Positions 32,878-40,127 of a stretch of DNA of 64,000 nt are shown one piece after another. The notes below the pieces were generated by a model. It was not told where the DNA came from, did no database searches, and worked only from the letters and a program-made list of their open reading frames with translations. Numbering within the stretch: position 1 is the first letter of the stretch; every line of letters begins with the position of its first letter. The DNA is taken from the NCBI RefSeq assembly GCF_001437205.1, contig NZ_JQAZ01000002.1, forward strand, positions 372,001-436,000, written 5' to 3'. Origin of the DNA: Lactobacillus selangorensis. Its GTDB lineage: Bacteria; Bacillota; Bacilli; Lactobacillales; Lactobacillaceae. The position numbers were made by a program, and so were the translations under genes.

Positions 32878-33669
32878 ATGAATGAAAAAGTACTGGGTCA
32901 TTTTCTGAGTTACAAACGGGCTACTTTAGACCCCGCCGACTATGGAATCACCGTTTCTGCCCATCGTCGTGTTGCTGGATTGACCCGTGAGGAAGTGGCT
33001 GAACTCGCTCACGTCAGTACCGACTGGTACACTCGAATCGAACAAGGCCGTAACGGCAGTACCCCGTCGCCTGAAGTTCTAGCGTCACTGGCTAAGGTGC
33101 TTCATTTGACGCCATCTGAGCAGGAATATGTTGCTCATTTAGTCGCCAAAAATGATTTGCAGACGACGACGCCCGAAAACACAATCAGCCAAACCTTTTT
33201 GGACAGCCAGATGCCAACCCCTGCCTTTGAAACAGATCACTTTTTGACCGTCCAAAAATTTAATCACAACGCCCAGAAATTGTATCAGTTTGAACCTGAG
33301 ACCAGTGCAAAGGAACGTAATTTATTCTGGCGTGCCTTTAAAATCCCAGCCTTTCGCCAACAATTTCCCGATTGGGACGACTTTGCCTATTTACGGACGG
33401 CTCAGTTTCGCAATGTCTATAGTACTGATCCTGATTCAGAATTATTATTTGCCATTTTTACCGATATTAAAGACGATCCTGTCTTTAAAAAAGCTTGGAA
33501 TCAGCTTAAAGTGGCTGGTTTTCCAGCTCAAAAATGGCTCGTCAAAACAGCAGCTAACCAAGAATTATATTTAGGCGAGACGACCTGGCAGGCCCCCGAC
33601 TCCGGGCATTATTTATTCCTGCAAACGCCATTGGACAATGCCACTCGTCAACAGCTTAAACGACTATAA
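32878..33669 (+). CDS. XRE family regulator with MmyB-like ligand domain
   Basis: This 263-residue regulator has an N-terminal helix-turn-helix (HRRVAGLTREEVAELAHVSTDWYTRIEQGR split over residues 30-59) and a C-terminal MmyB-like domain (HNAQKLYQFEPE...LFWRAFKIPAFRQ...AYLRTAQFRNVY), thought to bind a small ligand, fatty acids in known cases. The ATG at 32878 follows AAGGAAGTG; a TTG three bases earlier is an alternative. It is divergent from gap. Members often control a neighbouring divergent gene, so gap is a possible target, though this is inference. Confidence 0.87.
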   Translation: MNEKVLGHFLSYKRATLDPADYGITVSAHRRVAGLTREEVAELAHVSTDWYTRIEQGRNGSTPSPEVLASLAKVLHLTPSEQEYVAHLVAKNDLQTTTPENTISQTFLDSQMPTPAFETDHFLTVQKFNHNAQKLYQFEPETSAKERNLFWRAFKIPAFRQQFPDWDDFAYLRTAQFRNVYSTDPDSELLFAIFTDIKDDPVFKKAWNQLKVAGFPAQKWLVKTAANQELYLGETTWQAPDSGHYLFLQTPLDNATRQQLKRL

Positions 33670-33703
33670 AAAAGGAAGCCCATCGTCATGAGCTTCCTTT
33701 TTT
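33668..33703. terminator. Terminator between the XRE gene and lysozyme 1, copy 2
   Basis: This is the same hairpin as at 31655, with AAAAAGGAAGC and GCTTCCTTTTT arms. It can serve both converging genes. Confidence 0.85.
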
Positions 33704-33712
33704 GAGTAGTTC

Positions 33713-34960
33713 TTATTTAACCGATACATACAAGCCGCTAATCCATTGGCCGCTGCCAAGGTCATACCATGTTTCGCCATCGGCATATTGGACGGTCTTG
33801 ATAATCTTCCAAGCCGAACCGTTCGGCAATGTCTGCCCGTTCGGTGTGATAAAACCAGGTGTCTTCCATAGTTTAGTCGGCACACCAGAAGTGATTGTAG
33901 CAACCTTGCCAGTCGTAGTCGCTGGTGTTGAAGGGGCGGCCGCTTTTGTGTCGCTATCCTTGATATATAAATCAGCACCGACTAAGTAGTAGGTGTTTCC
34001 GCTGGCATCCGTTGCAGCGCCGTTAACACGCCATGCAGACTTGTAAGCCAGCGTTTGGTGCTTGGCACCGGTCGAATCATAAGTGACCGCACCGTTTGTG
34101 TTCAGCACTGTCTTGACACCGCTGGCATTCGATTTGCTAGTGAAGAATGTGCCGTTTGACGTGTTGCTGCCAGAATTGCTGTTATTATTTGAGGAACTGT
34201 TATTATTCGACGAACCACCCTGCGGATCGGTGAAGTACTGAGTGTAGTCCAGACTCATATCGATATTGTCGCTAGTTAAGCCGCTGCCGGTCCAGTTATA
34301 TTGGGAAGTATACTGCCACATATCAATGCGGCTGTCGTTGTAATACAAGTGATCTGAATATTCAGAAATCCATAAATGGGTCGGGGTCAAATCGCTTGGA
34401 TTGATTGTGCCGCCGGTAAACCAGCTGCGCATCGCATATAAAGCAGTATTGTTATATCCCTGTGACTTCAAGTAACCATCAAAGGCATTGATAGATGACG
34501 TCAGATGAGCTGCCGACTCACCCGTTGCAACGGTTTCCTTGTCATCGACCATGACAGTGTTCTTGGACAAGCCGAATTTCTGGGCAAATTCCACGAACCA
34601 CTTAGCTTCGGCAATCGCATCGGCGTCGCCATAATAATCCCCAAAATGGTAAACGCTGACGTTCAAACCAGCAGCCTGAGCATTTTTGATTTGGGTGCCG
34701 GCATATTTATTGACGTAGGCCGTCCCATCGGCACTCCCTTCGGTCAATTTAATGACGACCCCTTTAACGCCCTGATTCTTCAATGTTTGGAAGAAATACA
34801 GCGAATCAGGCTGATAACTGGAAACATCTGCGACAAATGTCCCATGATCGTTGCCAGGAAAGATATCGGCCTGTGCCTGGCCGCGATTTGCATTGAACCC
34901 AACCATGGCTGTCAATCCCAGCAGAAACAGGCTGAATATGTAGAAAATCTTTTTATTCAA
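33713..34960 (-). CDS. GH25 muramidase (lysozyme M1 type) with wall-binding tail, paralogue 1
   Basis: This 415-residue exported enzyme cuts the MurNAc-GlcNAc bond of peptidoglycan. It starts with TTG at 34960, eight bases after GGAGGAG, and has a signal peptide to about residue 31 (GQAQA). The GH25 barrel begins FVADVSSYQPD and has the acidic catalytic DxE pair in MVDDKE, plus DMWQYTSQYNW and DMSLDYTQYF. A Ser/Asn linker separates two C-terminal repeats of about 45-50 residues (YYLVGADLYIK and WYDLGSGQWIS) that look like SLAP/SH3-type wall-binding modules. It is first of three tandem paralogues. Confidence 0.9.
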   Translation of the reverse strand: MNKKIFYIFSLFLLGLTAMVGFNANRGQAQADIFPGNDHGTFVADVSSYQPDSLYFFQTLKNQGVKGVVIKLTEGSADGTAYVNKYAGTQIKNAQAAGLNVSVYHFGDYYGDADAIAEAKWFVEFAQKFGLSKNTVMVDDKETVATGESAAHLTSSINAFDGYLKSQGYNNTALYAMRSWFTGGTINPSDLTPTHLWISEYSDHLYYNDSRIDMWQYTSQYNWTGSGLTSDNIDMSLDYTQYFTDPQGGSSNNNSSSNNNSNSGSNTSNGTFFTSKSNASGVKTVLNTNGAVTYDSTGAKHQTLAYKSAWRVNGAATDASGNTYYLVGADLYIKDSDTKAAAPSTPATTTGKVATITSGVPTKLWKTPGFITPNGQTLPNGSAWKIIKTVQYADGETWYDLGSGQWISGLYVSVK

Positions 34961-35074
34961 TTGTCAAACTCCTCCGTATCTGATTGTCGTTACAGTTTAT
35001 GCTTAATTTTAACATTAAATAACAAGCGATAAAAGTCTGGTCTTAAAAAAAGAACTTCGTCAAAAATGACCATC

Positions 35075-35112
35075 AAAAAAGCCGGACTAATCTGCAGCTT
35101 AGTCCGACTTTT
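35075..35112 (-). terminator. Terminator of lysozyme 2
   Basis: AAAAGCCGGACTAA and TTAGTCCGACTTTT form the stem with one mismatch, giving a minus-strand T run after the second lysozyme gene. Confidence 0.8.
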
Positions 35113-35146
35113 GAATTTTTACTCATTTGAATTTTTTTAAACTAAA

Positions 35147-36340
35147 TTACTTAACGGTCACGTACATGGAGCTGACCCATTGGCCGCTGCCAAGGTCATA
35201 CCATGTTTCGCCATCGGCATACCGAACGGTCTTGATAATCTTCCATGAAGTGCCGTTTTGAAGCAGCTGACCGTTTGGTGTGACGAAACCAGGTGTCTTC
35301 CATAACTTCGTCGGCACACCAGAACTGATGGTGGCTACGGAAGGAACCGTATCTTGGGCCTTGATGTACAGGTCGGCACCGACGAGGTAATATTCATTAC
35401 CGCTGGCATCTTGGGCCGTGCCGTTCACTTTCCAAGCCGTTTTATAACTTAATGTTTGATGAGCAGTCCCATTAGAATCATAGGTAACGGCCCCATTCTG
35501 GTTATAAACCGTTTCAACCGCACTGGCCGATTGTTTGTTAGTCAATGCAGAAGTGCTGGAACTGCTGCTAGAGCTGGATGAACTAGAACTGGATGACCCA
35601 GTGCCAGTCGTATTATTCTGAGTCGTGAAGTAATGGGTATAATCAAGACTCATATCAATGTTATTGCTGCCGGTCCCGTCCCAATTGTAAGAATCGGTAT
35701 ATTGCCACATATCGATCTTCGAATTGTCATAGTAGAGATGGTCGTTATATTCAGACAACCACAGATGCTGAACGGTCAAAGCACTTGTGCTGATTGTACC
35801 GCCAGTAAACCAGCTGCGCATCGCATAAAGGGCTGTGTTACTGTAGCCGGCCGCCTTGACGTAATTATCGAAGGTGTTGATCGATGAGGTCAACGTTGCG
35901 GCTGATTCGCCGGTACCTTCGTTTTCCTTATCATCAACCATGACAGTGTTCTTGGAAACACCCATGGCATTGGCTTCCTTAACGAAGTATGCCGCTTCGC
36001 TAGTTGCACCTGAATCACTCGTAAAATCACCGAAATGGTAGAGGTTGACAACTAATCCAGCTGCTTCCGCATTCTTAATCTGTGCAGATGCCTTTGGATT
36101 GACGTAACTCGTGCCTTCGGTCAATTTAATGACAACACCAGAAACCCCGTCATTCTTCAAAGCTGTGAAGAAAGCCAGCGTTGACGGCTGATAGCTCGAT
36201 ACATCGGCGACCAATTGGCCGTCATCATTTCCTGCATAATAGGATGCGGCATGTGCTTGACCATGTCCCGCATTAAAACCCAGGATTGCTGTTAAACCCA
36301 GCGCAAACAGGCTGAATATGTAGAATATTTTTCTATCCAA
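35147..36340 (-). CDS. GH25 muramidase with wall-binding tail, paralogue 2
   Basis: This 397-residue paralogue has the same order: signal peptide, GH25 barrel (LVADVSSYQPS; MVDDKE), linker and two wall-binding repeats. The start is set at the TTG at 36340 by alignment with the sister genes (LDRKIFYIF matches MNKKLFYIF) and by GGAGG 11 bases upstream; an in-frame ATG at 36358 overlaps that site. The linker is a run of about 14 Ser. It lacks the DGTAYV segment of the other two (EGTSYV instead). It is closed by its own terminator. Confidence 0.9.
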   Translation of the reverse strand: MDRKIFYIFSLFALGLTAILGFNAGHGQAHAASYYAGNDDGQLVADVSSYQPSTLAFFTALKNDGVSGVVIKLTEGTSYVNPKASAQIKNAEAAGLVVNLYHFGDFTSDSGATSEAAYFVKEANAMGVSKNTVMVDDKENEGTGESAATLTSSINTFDNYVKAAGYSNTALYAMRSWFTGGTISTSALTVQHLWLSEYNDHLYYDNSKIDMWQYTDSYNWDGTGSNNIDMSLDYTHYFTTQNNTTGTGSSSSSSSSSSSSSSTSALTNKQSASAVETVYNQNGAVTYDSNGTAHQTLSYKTAWKVNGTAQDASGNEYYLVGADLYIKAQDTVPSVATISSGVPTKLWKTPGFVTPNGQLLQNGTSWKIIKTVRYADGETWYDLGSGQWVSSMYVTVK

Positions 36341-36627
36341 TTTTTCTGAAACCTCCATTTCTATTTTTAGTTTAGCACTTGAAAACGGATAAATTTATTT
36401 GTCATCGAACTGAAATAGAAACGCAATCAAACGACAACAAAATTTGTTTGTATGAAATATAAATTTAATCGATAAAGTTTTACAAAGAAACGGTTTCAAC
36501 CAGCTAGACCAATCTCAAACCAGCTGAATAATGATGCTCCTTCCTATGATGACAAGCGTCCATGCCAACCTTAAAATTGGCTTAAGGAAAAAATGCCGCA
36601 AGCGGCCCACTAATTTCGCCACAAAAA

Positions 36628-36790
36628 AGGGAGCGTGACAGAAGTCGCTTTTTGACTTCGTTGTCACGCCCCCGCGAGGATAGCTAGGTATTTACGCAGC
36701 TTGCAGCTTTAGGAGAGCTACAGAAGTCGCTTTTTTGACTTCGTCGTAGCTCCCCCGCAAGACCATCTAGGCATTTACCTAGCTTTGTAA
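36628..36790. repeat. Tandem covarying hairpin repeat
   Basis: Two imperfect copies of about 80 bases. Copy 1 (36628-36671 hairpin) has arms GGGAGCGTGACAGAAGTC and GACTTCGTTGTCACGCCCCC; copy 2 (36712-36757) has GGAGAGCTACAGAAGTC and GACTTCGTCGTAGCTCCCCC. The inner CAGAAGTCGC/GACTTCG is constant, while the outer stem changes on both sides (GCGTGAC/GTCACGC versus GAGCTAC/GTAGCTC), so pairing is kept. Each hairpin is followed by GCGAGGATAGCTAGGTATTTAC or a near copy (GCAAGACCATCTAGGCATTTAC). Confidence 0.75.
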
Positions 36791-36792
36791 AA

Positions 36793-36842
36793 GCTAGTCA
36801 ATGCCAGATGGTTACTGCGCGATGTAAATACCAGATGGCTAC
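36793..36842 (-). repeat. Inverted copies of the ATTTAC motif
   Basis: On the minus strand ACCATCTGGCATTGACTAGC and GCCATCTGGTATTTACATCGC mirror the plus-strand ACCATCTAGGCATTTACCTAGC and AGCTAGGTATTTACGCAGC that follow each hairpin. Four related units, two per strand, lie within about 165 bases. Confidence 0.6.
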
Positions 36843-36871
36843 CGCGTTTCGCTAATTTATACTGTTCAAAC

Positions 36872-36918
36872 AAAAATGATTCTTTAAATGCAATTTTTGC
36901 ATTTAAAGAATCATTTTT
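36872..36918. terminator. Perfect 22-bp inverted repeat, possible terminator
   Basis: The arms (36872-36893 and 36897-36918) are exact complements around a TTT loop; the core is TGATTCTTTAAATGCA. It ends with TTTTT on both strands. It stands 67 bases beyond the lysozyme 3 stop codon on the minus strand and is AT-rich for a terminator, so it may have another role. Confidence 0.6.
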
Positions 36919-36984
36919 CGTGAAAGAGACACTTATGTCACAGCTTTTTGTAATTTTTATGACACATTTAAAAATCAGCTGTTA

Positions 36985-38160
36985 TTATTTAACGCTGACG
37001 TACAGGGCACTGACCCATTGGCCGCTGCCAAGGTCATACCATGTTTCGCCATTATTATAACGAATCGTTTTGATAATCTTCCAAGCCGAACCATTTGCGA
37101 CAGTTTGGCCGTTTGGTGTGATGAAGCCGGCTGTTTTCCACAGCTTCGTCGGCACACCTGAGTTAATCGTTGCGACCGTCGGCACGGTATCTTGAGCCTT
37201 GATGTAAAGGTCGGCCCCTACTAAGTAGTAGGTACTGCCGCTTGCATCTTGCGCCGTTCCGTTCACTTTCCAAGCCGATTTATAACTCAGTGTCTGGTGG
37301 CTGGCCCCATTAGAATCATAGGTCACGGCCCCCTTTTGGTTATAAACCGTTTCAACGGCATTTGCAGATTGCTTATTCGTCAAGGCCGACACGCTCGATG
37401 AGCCGGAATTAGACGAATCGCCGTTTTGCTGGTTGGTGAAGTACTGCGTATAATCCAGACTCATATCGATATTATTCTGACCGGTCCCATCCCAATTGTA
37501 GGAACTGGTGTACTGCCACATATCGATTTTGGAATTGTTGTAATACAGCTGATCCGAATAGTCGGCGATCCAGAAATGGTCGACGGTGATATCATTCACA
37601 TTGATAATGCCATCCGTGAACCAGCTCCGCATTGTGTATAACGCTGTATTGCTGTAACCTTGCGACTTCAAGTAATTATCGAAGGCATTGATTGATGAGG
37701 TCAGATGAGCCGCTGATTCGCCAGTAGCCCGTGTTTCTTTATCATCGACCATGACGGTACTCTTCGAAAGGCCATACTTCTGTGCGTAAGCGACAAACCA
37801 TTTGGCTTCCGCAATCGCATCCGCATCGCCGTAGAAATCCCCAAAATGATACAGGCTGACGTTCAAGCCAGCTGCCTGCGCATTTTTGATTTGTGTCCCA
37901 GCTTTTGGATTCACATAAGCTGTTCCATCGGCGCTCCCTTCCGTCAGCTTGACAACAACCCCTTTTACACCTCGGTTGGCCAGTGTCTGAAAGAAAGACA
38001 AATCGGATGATTGGTAACTCGAAATATCCGCGACCAATGTGCCATGGTCGTTACCCGGGTATACGTCGGCGTGGACTTGGCCACGACCGATATTGAGACC
38101 CAGGACTGCTGTTAAACCCAGTGCAAACACACTGAATATGTAGAACAGTTTTTTATTCAA
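36985..38160 (-). CDS. GH25 muramidase with wall-binding tail, paralogue 3
   Basis: This 391-residue third paralogue is closest to paralogue 1 in the barrel (EGSADGTAYVN, YGDADAIAEAKWFV) and to paralogue 2 in the tail (ALTNKQSA, IKAQDTVP), which suggests recombination between copies. It has the TTG start at 38160 after GGAGGTTTCAGAAAA, a signal peptide ending VHA, catalytic MVDDKE and the two C-terminal repeats. The linker is short (about 15 residues). Such enzymes remodel or lyse cell walls and often come from prophages, but no phage genes are near. Confidence 0.9.
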   Translation of the reverse strand: MNKKLFYIFSVFALGLTAVLGLNIGRGQVHADVYPGNDHGTLVADISSYQSSDLSFFQTLANRGVKGVVVKLTEGSADGTAYVNPKAGTQIKNAQAAGLNVSLYHFGDFYGDADAIAEAKWFVAYAQKYGLSKSTVMVDDKETRATGESAAHLTSSINAFDNYLKSQGYSNTALYTMRSWFTDGIINVNDITVDHFWIADYSDQLYYNNSKIDMWQYTSSYNWDGTGQNNIDMSLDYTQYFTNQQNGDSSNSGSSSVSALTNKQSANAVETVYNQKGAVTYDSNGASHQTLSYKSAWKVNGTAQDASGSTYYLVGADLYIKAQDTVPTVATINSGVPTKLWKTAGFITPNGQTVANGSAWKIIKTIRYNNGETWYDLGSGQWVSALYVSVK

Positions 38161-38332
38161 TTTTCTGAAACCTCCATTTTGTTTTCAGGATATGGGTATC
38201 ATATCATGCCAAGGGGCCATAAAACCGCTTGCACCTTGAATGACTTTGAATTGTCATCATCCTGAAATATTTGTCAAATTTGTCATCAATCGTGCTATAC
38301 TTGGCTCATCTAAATGGAGGAGGAACTGCAAA

Positions 38333-38653
38333 ATGGCAGACATTTTAATTACCACAACCGAAAAAATTCCCGGTCAGGAATACGAAATTATTGGGGAAGT
38401 CTTCGGTCTGACGACCCAGTCGAAAAACGTTGTGAAAAATATCGGGGCTGGTTTAAAGAACATTGTTGGTGGGGAAATCAAAGCTTACACCGAACTCTTA
38501 ACAGAGGCACGTGATGAAGCGGTCAAACGATTACGCAAGAACGCTGCCGAAATGGGCGCCGATGCCGTTGTGATGATGCGTTATGATTCGGACTCAATCA
38601 GTCAGGACATGGAAACGGTCGCTGCTTATGGCACAGCGGTTAAATTTATTTAA
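38333..38653 (+). CDS. YbjQ family putative heavy-metal-binding protein
   Basis: This 106-residue cytoplasmic protein belongs to the YbjQ/UPF0145 (DUF74) family, which forms pentamers and is labelled heavy-metal-binding by similarity only. Recognisable segments are [19 protein letters not shown], a conserved Gly-rich turn ([17 protein letters not shown]) and [15 protein letters not shown]. The ATG at 38333 follows GGAGGAGGAACTGCAAA. It is a single gene with its own terminator. Confidence 0.88.
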   Translation: MADILITTTEKIPGQEYEIIGEVFGLTTQSKNVVKNIGAGLKNIVGGEIKAYTELLTEARDEAVKRLRKNAAEMGADAVVMMRYDSDSISQDMETVAAYGTAVKFI

Positions 38654-38667
38654 AAGTATATACTTTT

Positions 38668-38697
38668 GGCCGAAATGGATTGTTTCGGCCTTTTATT
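38668..38697 (+). terminator. Terminator of the YbjQ gene
   Basis: GGCCGAAA and TTTCGGCC form a perfect stem followed by TTTTATTT. Confidence 0.85.
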
Positions 38698-38702
38698 TGC
38701 GG

Positions 38703-38721
38703 TAAACTGAAAGCGGTTTAT
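38703..38721. promoter_or_regulatory. Inverted repeat and cre-like site before the fructokinase
   Basis: TAAAC and GTTTA flank TGAAAGCG; TGAAAGCGGTTTAT at 38708-38721 resembles a cre site with two mismatches. It is 20 bases before the gene. Confidence 0.35.
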
Positions 38722-38740
38722 ATCAGAAGGAGGATTCAGC

Positions 38741-39616
38741 ATGACAGCATTATATGGTGGAATCGAGGCTGGCGGCACAAAGTTTGTCTGCGCAGTCGGC
38801 GATGCCCAGGGTAATTTACAAACACGGGTTCATTTTCCAACAACAACCCCTGAAGAAACATTACAACACGTTTTTGAATTTTTTGACCAATATCAATTAA
38901 CGGCACTGGCAATCGGTTCGTTCGGGCCGATCGACATCAATCCCGACTCCGATACATACGGCTACATTACCGATACGCCTAAAGAAGGCTGGCGGATGTT
39001 TGATTTCTACGGCAGCATGAAACGTCGCTACCCTGATTTAAAAATCGTTTGGACGACTGATGTCAATGTTGCTGCTTACGGTGAGTATCGCCATGCCCAA
39101 TTAACGAACCAATCCGTTCAGGACAATATCCTTTACACGACAATCGGAACTGGCGTCGGCAGTGGTTTTATTTATCATGGCAGTTTATATCAAGCCTACA
39201 GCCATCCGGAAACCGGCCATATTTTAGTCCGGCACGCCCCTGACGATACGTTCAGCGGCGACTGCCCTTACCATGGCGATTGTTTGGAAGGCATGGCAGC
39301 TGGCCCGGCGCTTGAAAAGCGGGCCGGCAAAAAAGCACAAGAATTGGCTCCTGATGACCCCTTATGGAAGCTCGAAGCCTATTACATTGCCCAAGCCTGT
39401 GTCGATTACACCTTGCAGTTTGCACCGGCGCAATTGATTTTCGGCGGCGGCGTGATGAATCAGGAACAGCTCTTTCCGCTCGTTCGGGAAGAATTCACCA
39501 AACTGCTGAATGGTTATGTGGCCACCCCTAATCCGGATGAATATATCATTCATGCCCGGCTCGGCGACAATGCCGGAATCGTCGGCAGTATCTTATTAGC
39601 TGCCGAAGCAAAATAG
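38741..39616 (+). CDS. scrK: ROK family fructokinase
   Basis: This 291-residue kinase phosphorylates fructose at C6. The ROK features are an N-terminal ATP loop (YGGIEAGGTKFVCAVG), the sugar-binding/catalytic Asp in TTDVNVAAYGE, the phosphate loop TIGTGVGSGF and the zinc module HPETGHILVRH with CPYHGDCLEG. The last has the His/Cys ligands typical of ROK fructokinases. The ATG follows AGAAGGAGGATTCAGC. No sucrose genes are adjacent, so it is a stand-alone kinase here. Confidence 0.92.
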   Translation: MTALYGGIEAGGTKFVCAVGDAQGNLQTRVHFPTTTPEETLQHVFEFFDQYQLTALAIGSFGPIDINPDSDTYGYITDTPKEGWRMFDFYGSMKRRYPDLKIVWTTDVNVAAYGEYRHAQLTNQSVQDNILYTTIGTGVGSGFIYHGSLYQAYSHPETGHILVRHAPDDTFSGDCPYHGDCLEGMAAGPALEKRAGKKAQELAPDDPLWKLEAYYIAQACVDYTLQFAPAQLIFGGGVMNQEQLFPLVREEFTKLLNGYVATPNPDEYIIHARLGDNAGIVGSILLAAEAK

Positions 39617-39619
39617 TAC

Positions 39620-39650
39620 AAAAAAAGAAGGCCCAACGCCTTCTTTTTTT
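39620..39650. terminator. Bidirectional terminator between fructokinase and flavin-type oxidase genes
   Basis: AAAAAAGAAGGC and GCCTTCTTTTTT form a stem with T runs on both strands, serving the two converging genes. Confidence 0.88.
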
Positions 39651-39656
39651 GTGGCT

Positions 39657-40058
39657 TTATTCAATTCGTGTGCCGGCTTTGGGCCCGATATCCAACAGAT
39701 GGATTTCATCAATGTCGATCACACCGACCTGCTGAACACTGGCCTTCGGATTGGTCTGCTGCTGATAAGCCTGTTCGGCATCGACGTAAGGACCGCTTGT
39801 GTGGATTTCAGCTTTACCGCTGAAACGGAAGCCCTTGAATGCCTTCCGATCGACATATGCAACGGCTGCCTTGCCAGTTGCTTCAATGTTTTTCATCGTC
39901 TGCTTCGCCGTAAATTCATCGTAAATTAAATGTGAATCATCATACAGCCGCATCGTCATCTTCGGTCCGACATCGGGATTGCCGTCCGTATCGACAGTCG
40001 CAATGTAAGCAAGCTGCTTGGCAATCATATCTTTCATGTCCTGTGTTATCTGTGCCAT
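39657..40058 (-). CDS. Pyridoxamine 5'-phosphate oxidase-like flavoprotein
   Basis: This 133-residue protein has the split-barrel FMN-binding fold of the pyridoxamine oxidase-like superfamily (YIATVDTDGNPDVGPK, LIYDEFTAKQTMKNIEATGKAAVAYVD, FRFSGKAEIH). Small members reduce various substrates and are seldom true PNPOx enzymes. The ATG at 40058 follows AAGGAGGAGATTGAA. It lies 69 bases after the amidohydrolase gene in the same direction and could be cotranscribed, possibly acting on aromatic compounds, but that is guesswork. Confidence 0.82.
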   Translation of the reverse strand: MAQITQDMKDMIAKQLAYIATVDTDGNPDVGPKMTMRLYDDSHLIYDEFTAKQTMKNIEATGKAAVAYVDRKAFKGFRFSGKAEIHTSGPYVDAEQAYQQQTNPKASVQQVGVIDIDEIHLLDIGPKAGTRIE

Positions 40059-40127
40059 TTCAATCTCCTCCTTCGACTTTGCCTCCATTGTAACGGCTTG
40101 CCGCCGAAAACTCAATTGATTTGCTTG

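Larger units (their letters stand above)
36341..36984. other. Repeat-rich non-coding gap between lysozymes 2 and 3
   Basis: No gene is visible in this stretch. It holds a tandem hairpin repeat (about 36628-36790), repeated ATTTAC motifs on both strands to about 36842, and a perfect 22-base inverted repeat at 36872-36918, each listed separately. The part 36360-36600 is AT-rich, with no structure I can name, and includes the lysozyme 2 promoter region. Confidence 0.6.

Noticed and set aside
36597-36842. CRISPR array
   Set aside because: The repeats are hairpin units of unequal length with related, not unique, intervals, only two full copies, and no cas genes.
33713-38160. Prophage remnant suggested by the lysozymes
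   Set aside because: No holin, portal, integrase or tail genes are near, and the enzymes carry signal peptides and wall-binding tails typical of chromosomal autolysins.
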